Of a stretch of 64,000 bases of DNA, positions 18,657 to 30,600 are shown one piece after another. The stretch comes from Symsagittifera roscoffensis (Eukaryota; Xenacoelomorpha; Acoela; Convolutidae), in NCBI RefSeq assembly GCF_963678635.1, contig NC_087066.1, positions 24,937,881-25,001,880 of the forward strand, read 5' to 3'. Under the pieces are notes generated by a model that worked only from the letters and a program-made list of their open reading frames with translations, made no database searches and was not told where the DNA came from. How positions within the stretch are numbered: position 1 is the stretch's first letter; every line of letters starts with the position of its first letter. Position numbers and translations under genes: made by a program.

Positions 18657-19066
18657 TGGAACCTGATCTAAACTACATTTTATGATTGGATAAATTAGAT
18701 ATTTTACCACTGTAAAGTATTTAATATTAACCAATCATGATCCATCTAACTAACAACCCACTTATTTGTAAGTGCTGAAATTACTTATAATTTCAGCACC
18801 AGAGAGATTTGAATTTAATTTAGAAATTAGTTGACTCTCCAAGAAGACTTCAGCAACCGCAATAAACCAGTATACCCTAGATCTATTGAGCCTAGCAGAG
18901 ACTAGTTAAACAACCTGAGACTAGATAGTATAAGAGTAAGATTAGGATTGGTATTAGACTAAGAAGTTGCACGAATCTATCCGGCCGAAAATAAGATAGC
19001 GTGACGAGCAGACGGTGTACCCTATCCGAAATTACTCTATGAGTTATACACTTCGGTCCTAACTCA
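18657..19066 (+). repeat. 3' LTR of copy 1
   Basis: This is the 410-bp LTR with the same ends as 262-671 and one base difference (G to A in the palindrome at 18772-18799). It is followed by the target duplicate ATAA at 19067-19070. Confidence 0.95.
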
Positions 19067-19680
19067 ATAAATACGAAAATTGCTCTGACAAAAAAGTTCA
19101 TCTGTAAGAACTGAGGAATGGTGACCTTGAAATGAGTTTTTAAAATCAAATCAAAACAAAAAGCTATTTGTTAATAGAACTCAGCTTTTATTGAATTGAC
19201 TGAGCCGTCCTAATTTTCGTTTTCGTTAAAAGTATTAGAATTGGATAGCAAGAAATCGAGTTCGTTTCTACCCAAACTTCTATATAACTCTGTTCAAGGT
19301 AGTAGTCAATTGCTACTTTTTTTGATAAAATCTGTTTTTTTTTTCTCGATAATTGTCAATTTGTAGTTTTATTTCATTTTTTTTCTTAAATCGTTCAAAA
19401 ATTTAGACCCGAAACTATTTTTTGAAAACAATTTCTGGATATTGAAACAGAATAAAGATAGGACTGTCATGTTGATTAAGTGCCCGGAGGAGACGTCAAT
19501 CGAAAGTTCGGATCAATTGAGCAATCTTCCCCCTCCCCCCCCCCACATACCACTCCCCACCTCCCCCCCCCCCACATACCACTCCCCACAACCCCCCCCC
19601 CCCCCGTAGTGACAAAATGACATATTGAGTTACCTCCCCCCAGCAAAATAAAAGCAACTTATAAAGAACTAAAACAAAAT
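19067..19680. other. Intergenic, with C-homopolymer repeats
   Basis: No gene is seen. At about 19528-19612 there are three runs of 8-13 C separated by copies of ACATACCACTCCCCAC, a low-complexity tandem that may have expanded by slippage. Confidence 0.6.
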
Positions 19681-20626
19681 TCAAACATTAAACAAAGAAA
19701 TAACACTTATTGGCCAGTTTTGGTTTGTAGAGAAAAAAAAATGATCATATGCAAAATAATCTTCTTGTTCTCGAGCGAAATCAATCTCTGGACATGGGTT
19801 TTTGCAAATAAAATTGCAGGGAAACTCGTCGGCATCCAAGCTCTCGATTAGGGTTTTTTTTCGGTTCCAGCAGGATTCCATTGTTTGAGTTTGTGTCCCA
19901 TCGGGTTCCACAAAATACATCGAATGATTCACTCTTTTATGGGCGAACTCCATGCCTTGAATACCTCGATAAGCTCGCCACTTGTCGGAATGTACGATTG
20001 ATCCAGGACGAGCTACGCTCTGGATAATCGGAAGGAATGTTCGGCGTTTCTTCGTTGCAAAATTTCTGTATAACCAATCACCGGTTCATAGCTGGTATCT
20101 ACAGTTCCATAAACCCATATAGGTTGCTGTGGAATGCGACCTCTGTGATGTTCTTGCTTAAGTCTGAAACAAGATTCGCCATTTTTTTTAGCACATTTGA
20201 TGGTCCGTCAAGCTAAATTGGGTTGGCGATAAGATGCCGCTGGCAAGTTTCTCGAAGGGAGGCAAAAGCGTCGACAATTGCTCTCTTTGAAACTCCTACT
20301 TGAATTGCGGCAATTTTTTGACCCCCGCATTCCCCAAAGAAAAATAATTTGAATCCATTTTGGGAGATCAATGTTTGAGTTTTCAAAAAAATGTCTCTTC
20401 GAATTGATGTTGTTAACCTAAATCAACTACACGTCCAATTGTGGCATCTCCAGCCAAATCCATACTTGGTTTTTTGATTTTTTGTCCACCTGTGGGGAGT
20501 GTGGCAAGCAGTGCAGAGACAAGAATTTTTTAGAATTATTTTATTGCTTAAAAATTTTATTGCTAAATCTTTGTTTAAGGAAAGAGGCAGCAAACTTTGA
20601 TAATCCCTTCTCAAAACTAAAATCAA
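19681..20626 (-). pseudogene. Decayed Merlin/ISXO2-like transposase
   Basis: Read on the minus strand, an N-terminal zinc-ribbon-like piece (CLCTAC...WRCHNWTC) lies at about 20430-20530. Then come a helical piece ending NPI, then GESCFRLKQEHHRGR, IWVYGTVDTSYEPVIG, and HSDKWRAYRGIQ...VNHSMYFVEP..TQTQTMES. This order (zinc ribbon, DES-like strand, HRGR, WVFG, SDxWxAYRG, VNHS..FVDP, T.ES.W) is that of the ISXO2/IS1595 DDE transposase family, which eukaryotic Merlin transposons share. The first catalytic Asp is Gly here, and at least two frameshifts and one stop separate the pieces. The last part (19681-19953) is still open. I did not find terminal inverted repeats. Confidence 0.75.
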
Positions 20627-21696
20627 TCTAGTTTCAAGTGGTAAGAACTACTTTCAAGTGGCTGTAAACATGTCTCAAGTAACCCCCCCCCCCACGCGCG
20701 AATGAGGGGATTGCTCAAATGAACCAACAATTCAAAAATTTCCGTGGAAGATCTCTCAATTTGGTGTTTCGAAATGTTTTATCAAGTTATACATGAATCG
20801 ATCTTTGATTGTAACGTACCAATTTGAAAAGAAATGTTTAAACTCAGGAAGAATTCAGATGAAAAAGCAAATTGAGCTGATTTTTTTTTCTTGTTCAAAA
20901 TTTGTTTTAATGCTGTTTTTGACTTCAGATTTCGTTTTGTGTACCTCTCATGCCTGTCATAAGATTGGAGAAAACAGATGCAAAAAAACTGCGGCTTCCT
21001 CATGAACATAGAAAAAACTAACAGATCCAAGCAAAATCAGAATTCTTATACATTTCAATGCTGATGACTATGAAAATGATTAGTTGATGTTTTTTTATTG
21101 TCTCTTAGAGCAGAGAGTGTAGCGCAGTGTCTATGAACTACCAGAAAAAGGATTTCAAAAATTTTGATGACTTTTTTTCAGGCTGACCAAAATGATATCC
21201 GAGATCTTTTAAAACAATAAAGAGCTTCTTTTGAAAAAAAAAATCCGCTTAGTGTTGGGGCAACTTTTGGAAGCCTTTTTCACCGCTGTTTTCGGGCATT
21301 ATTTGGATGCTTTTAGCCAAAAAAAAAATGTATTTATTGGCGCGTGCCCCCACTCCCCCCCTCCTTAGAATTATTATAAATTGGCGCCGAAACAGCCTTC
21401 AGAGATATTTTAAGGGCTTCGGCCGAAAGTTAGTTCCAAAAAATAGTACTAAGGGCGGGAATCTTTTGGTGGCGTGGGAGTGGAATATTTGAGGTTTTTA
21501 TTGTAAATATGTCAGATCTTATGAAAGTTTGAATCACTCACAGATAACTGTGACTAACATATTTGATAAAAAGTAAAAACTTATTTATATCTTCTACTCG
21601 AACACAGTAACAATAAAAGAAACAATACACGTTGTATTCATACACAATATCTTATATATTATAACAAACGCAAAAGCTCAAGCCAAACATTCAAAA
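20627..21696. other. Intergenic region upstream of the coiled-coil gene
   Basis: No exon is supported. A short C-run occurs near 20684-20695 and a C-rich patch at 21345-21365. The last 150 bases are AT-rich and may hold the promoter and 5' UTR of the gene starting at 21697, but no clear TATA or initiator can be singled out. Confidence 0.4.
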
Positions 21697-24600
21697 ATGA
21701 GCAGCAGCAAAAACATGTCAAGACATAAAGTCACACTTGACGAAGGAATAAATTCGTCAACTAGACCGTTAGGCCAGTTAAGAGTGACTGGCAAAGGAGC
21801 CCCGACGGAGACTCAGTTGCTCAAACTCCCACCCGTTGAAATTTACCCCAGCCGCTCATTCGAAGACACTTTTGTCAGGGGTCTACAAGTCGGTTAGTCT
21901 CTTTTTTATATTTAGATTTGATGTGAAATTTCAGAAAACTAGTAGGAATAGTAGCTTCAAGAATTAGTGGGAATAGTAGCTATTGTCCACGATTATAGAA
22001 CTTATTAACGACAATTTGCTCACTTAGGAAGAATAATGTAGCAAAAAAACGCTAACAAATATGAGTCGTTTGGGCTTTTGTTTTTATTGAAACTCTGAAA
22101 AACAAGTTATTTTTCATGAAGGATTTCTTATGAGCAGTTTCAATATCTAAGTTTGAAATATTGATAAAAAAGATAAATTGAACAAGTAAATCCTTGCTAT
22201 CAATGTTCTTAGAGAACTCCGAGCCAATTTTCACATTAAGCTAAATTTAAGGAAAGCCAGCAGTAGTGAATGCCTCAACCCAGGTCAACCAGGCCCAAAT
22301 TCTGAACTGCACCCCAGAACCACACTTAGCCAGACCGACGCCTGAGACCCGAAATACCAGAGTCATGGCATCGGATCACAAAGCAGTGAATGCAGTCGGC
22401 AACGCCTATCTCACACCTTCCGTATATGGAAGGGACAGTGAGAACAGGTTTTGGGACGAGGAAATCATGGAGATGAGGAATCACGTGCAGGAACTGCTGG
22501 GTGAAATCGACGATTTGAAGGTACTTTAGTGGGTTCCGATGCCCCCTGGGGAACCGTAGGATCGTAAAATGAACCCCTGAACCCTCAATACTTGAGATTG
22601 GACCTCTCTACTCCTTTAAACTGTTACTCATAAACTGAAAACGCCTCCATTCAACAACGGTATCTGATCATTGTTTATCCAGAGCCGAACGAATGGTGTG
22701 CTTCCCGTACCCAGTAAATTTTCTAAAACAGGTCTGAAATATTTTTTTCAGATCTAAATTTCAGATCTGAAATAGGAATGGGTTGTGAAATTTTTAAATA
22801 ACGCTTGGATACTTTAAGGATTGGCTATTTCAGATCTAATTTCAGGTATTTCAGGTTTTGTATTTCTTGGTCATTTCAGATCTGAAAAAATCTATTTGAG
22901 ATCTAATTTCAGATCTGATATTTAGTTTTTTTTGGTTATTTCAGATCTGAAATAACAATGATTCAGACTTAATATTTGCTATTTTTATTTTTTTTAGCTT
23001 CTGCTATCTACTAGCAGGGAGGCGGAGCAATAAGCAGAATGGTCCCAGAGCAGTATGGGTCCAAGAGCAGAAAAACAGAAAAAAATGACTTATATTGGTT
23101 TATACGGGCTAATTGATAAAACAATTATTAGAATCGTCAAAAATACCAAGAAAACGAACAAATCATGCATGAATTGACTAATTTCATTAAGTTTTTAGAA
23201 TACATTTTTTTAAAAAGTTCTTGATGACTTTAAGCACATTGTGCATAAAATGTTCGTTTCTTTGGTATTTTTGACATTTCTGACAATTAATTTACCGATT
23301 ATCGTTTAAAAATTGATATTTTTCTGTTTTTCTGCTCTTGGACCCATTCTCTTTTAGACCATTCTGCTTACTGACTGGCCACCTACTAGCAGGTACTCAG
23401 GATAGTCTCAAGGTGGAGACTGGCCAAGTATGTTTCCCCAAGCATGAGATAAACATTGGAAACGCATAATGAAAGTAAAAAATGTTACAGGTTTTCTGAC
23501 AGTTTTTGAAAACTTTTTAACACAGTTGAACAAGAATATTAGTTCAAAAAAAACTGTTTGTGAAAATGTTCGGAAGTTTTTCTGACCGCTTGTTAACTTA
23601 ATAATAAAAGTGTATTGCAGAAACATCAAAAAATAAAAACTCCATGTTTCGCTCGAAATGCATGAATTATAATTTAACAAAAGATTTCTCAGATCTGATT
23701 TCAGATCTGAAATTTTGTTTTTCAAGGTTAATTCAGACCTGAAATTTTCCATTTCAGATCCAAATTTTAGATGTACGAAACTTATGTAAGAAATAAAGAA
23801 TTTCAGATCTTGCACAGAAAATCCCCTGGGTGCGGGTTATAAGGGTTTTGTCCCTTGTAATAAGACTGGCGTTCTCAAAATTCCTGCTCATTGCTTGAAA
23901 ATGAAAAACATTTGGATCTTTTCACCTATCCCCTCCAACTATTGCAAAAGGGGATTCGGTTTTAGGTACAAAACTTGAATATGCTTAAACGTTGAATTAG
24001 TTCTTCTTAGGGTGGATATTTTACTACCCGGGTCGAGGTGCTATGTTTCAACTTTCTCGACAAAAAATTGGCATGTTAAGACCGTATCGATCAAATTTTG
24101 GTATGTTTCGACTTTCTCAACCAAATTATGATATGTTTCGACTTTCTCGACCAAATTTTGGTATGTTTTAACTTTCTCGACCAAGTTTTGGTATGTTTCG
24201 GTTTTCTCGACCCAACGAAAAAAGTATTCGACTGGTTTCGACCCAGTTCACATATGTTTCGACTTTCTCGACCAAAACTCAATATGTTGCAACTTTCTCG
24301 ACGGTCTTGACCGACATTTTAAAAAATTATTTGTTCAACCCCGCATAGATATGTTTCGACGTTCTCGGCCAAATATGGGTATTTATCGACTGTCTCGACT
24401 ATAGGAACCATCGGAATAGTTAAAAAGATCTAAAACAGCCAAAAAATTTGCATGCATTTTTTAAGTAGGGGCGCTACAGCGGTCAACCGTGAAGAGCTGA
24501 ACAGCTCATATAATGGTCCTTTCCCTTGTGAATAAGAAATCTTTAAACTTAACTACGTTCGTTTCCCATATCTAAAATAACCCAAAAGATTCATGGGATA

Positions 24601-27600
24601 TTTTATCTCATATGCTCATTTTCTATTTCAGGACGAGGCAGAGGCCAGTAAGAGTAAAGTGGTTGAGATGGAGGAGAGGGCGAGGGGGGCTGAGGAGGAG
24701 AAGGAACAGCTGCAGTCCCAGGTGCACAAGCTGGAGACTGACTATGACTTCATGGTGGAGAAACTCATCACGGTAGGAGCAGTTAATGAGTCATCAAAGT
24801 ATGAACGAAACAGCTTGGATATGCTTACTAAACAAAAAAGGATTTTTTCTTTCGACATTTTCGGTTTCCAGTTTTGATAATCCTGTCGATAAAGTGACGT
24901 GAAATTTTTCGAAGCGAACTTCTACGGCTGACCACTCATTGATTGACCCTAGCTTCTAATCAATTTCCCCCCTTACTTTCCGCTGTGTATAATTGTATGA
25001 AAAGCAATATGATGTTTAAGAAATTGACAATTTTCAGCAAGAAGGGCTATTGAACAATTGAATACAAGAAAATTTACTAAATATTTTAGGAGAATGAGAA
25101 GTTGGAGGTTGCGCAGGAGAGACTGAGTCAGCTAGAGCCTCTGGAGGAGGAAGTCAAGACACTGAGGAAGGAAAACTCTGAACTGAGGGAGAAAGTGGAG
25201 AGGGCGGAGGAGACTGAAAGGGCCAAAATTGAACAGATAGAAAAAAAGGTAAGAGAAAGAGACTGACTTAGCGTCTCATTGGGTGACGTGCGCAGAAAAT
25301 TTTCTAAGGGGGGCTTTTTTCAAGAAAAAAAAATAAAAATTTGAGATTTTTTCAAGGTCAACCAATTTGATTTTCCGAGCACTCCGAAAATACTATCGCT
25401 ATGTTAATACTGTCGCTATCACTGGTCTCATTATCTTCAATGCATTTAGAATTGTTGCCTAAAATTGGCTGCGTTGCGACCGATTCAAATAACTGACTGA
25501 GTCAGTAGCTTATAGAGTTTTTAATTGGTCGTTCTGAATATCATCTATGATTCAAACTTCTGCAGTTAGTTGCTGAAATTGAAACAAAGAAGCATAATGT
25601 TTGGCAGTGATTAATTGATAGTCTCAATTTCGCTTGGATTTTGCAGAGAAAGCAGTTGTAATGTTTTGCAACAAAATGTTTAATAAATGACGTTATAAAT
25701 CAATTTATGTTCGGGTGGTTTTTCTCCAAACGAGCTTTGACTTTTTAACTAGCCATTTTTGGCAGATTTTTTTCTAGATAACATCTAGAAAATTTCGATG
25801 TCCAAAGCTCAAACTAAGTAGAGTTTTTACCTGTCAGATTTGTTCATAAATTATGTGAATTTGAATTTGAGACGACTTGAACCACTATAACTGAAAATGT
25901 GACAATGAACGGACAACTTTGCTATATCAAAATGGGATAATGAACGGACGATGTTTTGCTATATTAAAGCGTAAACGGCAAATTAAATCTCTCCGAAATG
26001 AACTGAGGCAAACAAGAATCTTCTTTCTACGTAATCACAAAAAAATATCAAAATTGTTTCAACATTTTTGCACGTTTTTCAATATTTTTTTAATTTAGAA
26101 ACTTTTTTACCGACATTAAAGAAAATTCGGAACTGTCAAGAATTTCCTTTGCGCAATAAATTTTGTTGCTGTGCAATAAAATCTTCAAAACAAAATTGGC
26201 TTGAAACATTGATGCCTCTATTTTCAAAGATCATTAATCAATCTTTGCAAAATTTAACAAAATAAGATGAAAAAAAAATCCATTTGGCCACTTGGGACCT
26301 ACTATTGCTCTTTTTTGTTTTGCATACCTAGCTGGCACGTGGAAGTTAACCTGCACTCAAAAACCGCCTCTAGATAAACAATACTGCTTGTATATTCAGT
26401 TGAAAAAATGACAAATTAATCATAACAAGATTGCTCGTATCAGGGCGAAGCGCTGAATGTTCCGACTGCCTTTTAAGGTTTACGGAGCAGTAATAAAAAG
26501 AATAACATTAACAGATTAAATGTAATAAAAAATTTAAAATTTGAAATTTTTCTATAAAAATTATCCCCCCACGCGCCATATAAGTAGTAGTAGTAGTAGG
26601 GCTTTTGTGCTCGTAGCACAAGGGGTTTCCCCTGTCAGTTTTTCGTTCTATAGTGAAGTTTTACTTCTACAGTCATTCATTGTGCAATCGCAAGCAATTC
26701 TTCATGTGCACTTGTTCATTTTTTCGTAGTCCTTCTCAAATTTTCTCCAAAATAACCACAATATTCGCTTCTTCAGTCTGCTTGTTTCTCTCACGTCAAT
26801 TTTGATCACATTCGCTAGCCGACATGTTTGGTAAAAGAATTCGTCCTCCAAAAATTTCTTTTTCGGCCTCTCGAACTGAAATATACAACCGCGCGAGGAA
26901 CAGGAATGCGATGGAACATTCAACATGTCAACATCGTAATTTTTTGATAAAATTTTTGACAGCAACAGAAGGTTGTTGATCTGTATATACATTGGCAGTG
27001 GCTTTAGTGAAGTTTCGATTAACCGATCTTTGTACGAATCCATATGCGGAATTATCCATTTAACTATACGCCTTTGCACATTTTCAAGCTCCGTAATAAT
27101 GTATTTACTCAATCCATAACATGGACTTGCGTACGTGAGTATTGGTACGATCATAGATTTATACAAATCCAGTTTAGCTTTTTGTCCAAGATTCGATACG
27201 CTTCTTTTTATCATGTGAAAAACACGAATTGCTTTGCAGCAAACCTTATTTATATGCAAATTCCATTTTAAGTCACAGGGAAGCATGAGCCCTAAATCAG
27301 ATTGAGTTTCCTCTGTTTTAATTGATTCGTTTCCAAAAAGCAATCGTTTTTCGTTTTTGGACATTTTAATTAGTCAGCATTTATCCATATTGAAGGGCAT
27401 GTTGTTTCTAACGGTCCAGTCATACAACGCATTTAAATCACTTTGAATATCTATTGTGCTTAAACCCACGCTGAGAAATTTGGCGTCATTGGCAAAAAGT
27501 AGGGGAAACAATTGATCGCACACTTTCGGGAGGTCGTTAACAAAAACCAGAAAAAGTATGGGCCCAAAATACTCCCTTGCGGGACACCGCTAGTAACTTG

Positions 27601-30600
27601 TATTGGCGACGAGTTTACTCCATTTATACGCACGACTTGTACTCGATTTGTCAAGTATGATTCGATTAGTTTCAGTAGCCTGTTTCTGATGCCCGTTTCA
27701 AAAAGTTTTTTCAAAAGCATATCATGATCCACTCTGTCAAAAGCTTTACTGTAGTCAGTAAAGATTATATCAACATCATGTTCACTTTCAATGCCCTCGT
27801 TTACTTTTTGCAAAAAGATTATCAATTGGAGAATCGTTGATCGTCTTTTCCTGAAGCCGAACTGAGCTGCGTGAAGCAAAGAATGGTAATGATCGTAAAG
27901 TCGTCTAAAAATAATTCTTTCTAGAATTTTCGAAGCTATTGATAACAAAGATACCGGTCTGTAATTTGTAACATGACATTTATCGCCTTTTTTAAATAAT
28001 GGACTTATAATTGCTTGTTTCCAACCGTTTGGAAAAATGGCTGTTTGGAAAATTTTTCTGAATAACTCTGAAAGAGAATGAGAAAGAGTAATGTACAATT
28101 TTTTATATAATTTTGGTGGAAATTCATCGGGTCCTTTACTCTTGTTTATGTCCAAGTTCATGCAAATTTCAATTACTTCCTTTTCGAAAAAATTTACAGT
28201 GGTAATCAATTTTACGCATTCTTTTCCATTACACCCTTCAATAAATTTTGTCATCTTTGTATACACGGAAGAGAAGAAGATAGAAAATAGTTCTGATTTA
28301 CCCTTGTCCGTCTCCTCCGAGACAAACTCGTAAAACATTTTCCGCGGGAGATTTGACTTCCTAAATGCTTTGAAATACTTGAACAATTTTGACGATGCTC
28401 GTTCTGCAGCCAGCTCTTGTTCGTATTCAACTTTGTCAGTTTCTGCACTGGTATCGACTAAATCAGCTAATGCTATGACCTTGTCATGAAATTCTGGAAA
28501 ATTCTTCCGCGCAGTTTTAAGGCACTTTATGTAATGCGATGTTTTTTGCGTAATCCACGGTGGTAGCGACATTCTGTGCGCTGTTCTCCTTGGTACATTC
28601 TGAGATATTGCGGTATTGAGCCAGCTATACCATAATTCCAGAACTTTATTAGGATTCGAACAACAGAAAGGTTCGAATTTCGTTTTATTCAACGTTTCTC
28701 GTAGTTTTCCAAAATTGCCTTTACAGTAGCTATAAATCAAATCTTTACAGCAATTTCGCTGCAACAAGGACAATATTTCAACGTTAAACTTAACTTTGAT
28801 CGGGAAATGATTCGAGAGTTTGCTAAAATAGTTATCCCTTTGAATGTCTTCAATTTTCACTATCTGTATGTTTTTTCCCACTAAAATCAAATATAGAATA
28901 CCAGTTGCAGCAGTTTGGAACGAGATTTTTTGTTGCAAACAATATCGATCAATTATTCAAGAAAAATATTTTCTTGCTCAACAGCAGATGAAAGACTCGT
29001 CCAGTTTATTGTTGGGAAATTGAAATCCCCGTATATTATTACTCCATCAAAATTATTTTTGATTTTTTGCAAACATTTAAACAAGTTTTCAATATCAGCG
29101 TTCGTGTAAGCGTAAGTTTTGATTGAGGGTGGTAAATAACAGCGAACAATAAGTATTTTCGTTTTACATAAACAAATCAGGCATGCAGTTACTGAACCAT
29201 TATCTTCAAGATTCAATTTAATTTGCTCAGAGTTGATTTCATTTTTCACGCAAATCATAGTCCCACCGTGTGCTGTTGTTCCGGATTTTGCTTTTCTATT
29301 CGATAAAAAACATTGATATTGAGGTATAAAAAGTTCGCCTTCTGCAATATCGTCTGTGAGCCATGTTTCTGATATACATACAATATCAACAGCATTTACT
29401 AGCAGACAATTCGAAAAAATTCTCCTTCGATCCGATTTATATAAACTTCTAATGTTATAACACAACCTGCTTAGTTCACCAGTTGAATTTTCTAGTCACT
29501 CATCAATTACTACTGCTTGGTTATTTAAATACAAAATTCCATTTTTGATATGAATGTTCTTTGGATCATGTTGGTTTGTATCTAATAACTCTCTTCTTTT
29601 TTTTCAGAAGTGTTCGCTCTTTCATTTGCAGGCCTCATCGTTGTATGTTGGGTCGAAATTTTAAGCATTGGTGCACGTGCTAATATTTTATCAACCGTAT
29701 AACTATTTGAGAACTTAACAAGAATTTGCCTTGCTCGAGGATTTTGTGAATTGTATTTGCCAAGCCTACGGAAACCGGATATATCTTCTTTTCCCACACC
29801 CAGATAATGTACAACATCAAATAACTGTTTTTCATCGTGTTCAAAAACTTCTTTTCGGTTTGGTTTTTTAGGGGCATCGCTTATTTCAGGCAAACCGCTG
29901 AACCTTAACTCTAGTGAATATTCAGCATTATTTTTCACAATTGAAGAATACTTAGCTTCGGGTTCTATGGCAGTTGGTGTCAGTGCCGTCACAGCAGACT
30001 TAACACTCCACTGGGGCCTTCAAGTTTGCAATTTCCTTGGTGACCTCTGCGGAGATGTTGTTTTTAGTAAGTTGCATTGTGCTGATGGAAGGCATGTGTC
30101 ACAGAAAAACATCACATTTTTGGCCCTCGCCAAGAATTTGTACTCGTCGTTCGAGTATCCAGCACACCCACCGTGAGTCCATCTTTGACAGCTCTCACAC
30201 ATAATCCAGTTTTCTCCATTTGGTTTGGTACAAACAGTACAGCAATCACTCTGTTTGGATGCCAATCTATTCCTCGTCTCAGGCATTACGTTATATGAAA
30301 CTATTTAATAAGTTTATATAACGTTTGCATGCCAATCACTCTGTTTGGATGCCAATCTATTCCTCGTCTCAGGCATTACGTTATATGAAACTATTTATTT
30401 AAGTTTATATAAGCTACATAAGAATAGATTTCGCTCTTTGTAACAAACCAATAATGGCAAATGAGCTTCTTTCCACCAATTTCAAACGATTTCTAAGACG
30501 GATTAAATCTCCACTTACGCGTTAATAGCGCGAAAAATATCCCGCCTTAAATGTCCCAAATTGGCCAAAATGGCAACTTTAAACCCCCATAGCTCTACGA

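Larger units (their letters stand above)
262..19066 (+). mobile_element. Giant envelope-bearing Ty3/Gypsy-like LTR retroelement, copy 1
   Basis: The element is 18,805 bp, bounded by 410-bp LTRs that begin TGGAACC and end AACTCA. The target duplication is ATAA (258-261 and 19067-19070). Pol order is protease, RT, RNase H, integrase, and integrase is followed by a GPY/F-like motif, which places it with Ty3/Gypsy-type elements rather than Copia. The coding region continues for about 7 kb after pol with small membrane ORFs, a Pro/Ser/Thr-rich frame, an envelope-like gene and a further large unknown ORF. LTR identity (one difference in 410) implies a recent insertion. Known lesions are a TAA at 6456-6458, a frameshift near 7465 in RT and a frameshift near 14945 in env. 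Copy 2 at 39661-58524 has the same gene order. The length is about twice that of typical members; giant Gypsy elements have been described in planarians, but I cannot test the relationship here. Confidence 0.95.
26583..30400 (-). mobile_element. CR1-like non-LTR retrotransposon, decayed
   Basis: Minus-strand order is ORF1 with a PHD-type finger, ORF2 with an AP endonuclease and RT, then a short 3' end that finishes with two hairpins and a (CTA)n run at 26583-26599. This architecture fits the CR1/L2/Jockey group. The element lies in intron 4 of the coiled-coil gene, antisense to it. The 5' end near 30286-30400 shows a 90-bp direct duplication. ORF2 has several frameshifts and stops, so the copy is dead. 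Confidence 0.85.

Noticed and set aside
19496-19684. Gly-rich 62-aa minus-strand frame
   Set aside because: It comes from the C-homopolymer tract, not from a coding sequence.
24091-24282. 63-aa minus-strand frame with KHTKIWSRK repeats
   Set aside because: It is an artefact of the 31-bp minisatellite and has no start or splice context.
24044-24400. Possible CRISPR-like array of regular repeats
   Set aside because: The units are directly adjacent and degenerate with no spacers, and the setting is eukaryotic.
27044-27271. 75-aa plus-strand frame
   Set aside because: It lies opposite the C-terminal part of the LINE reverse transcriptase, which explains the openness.
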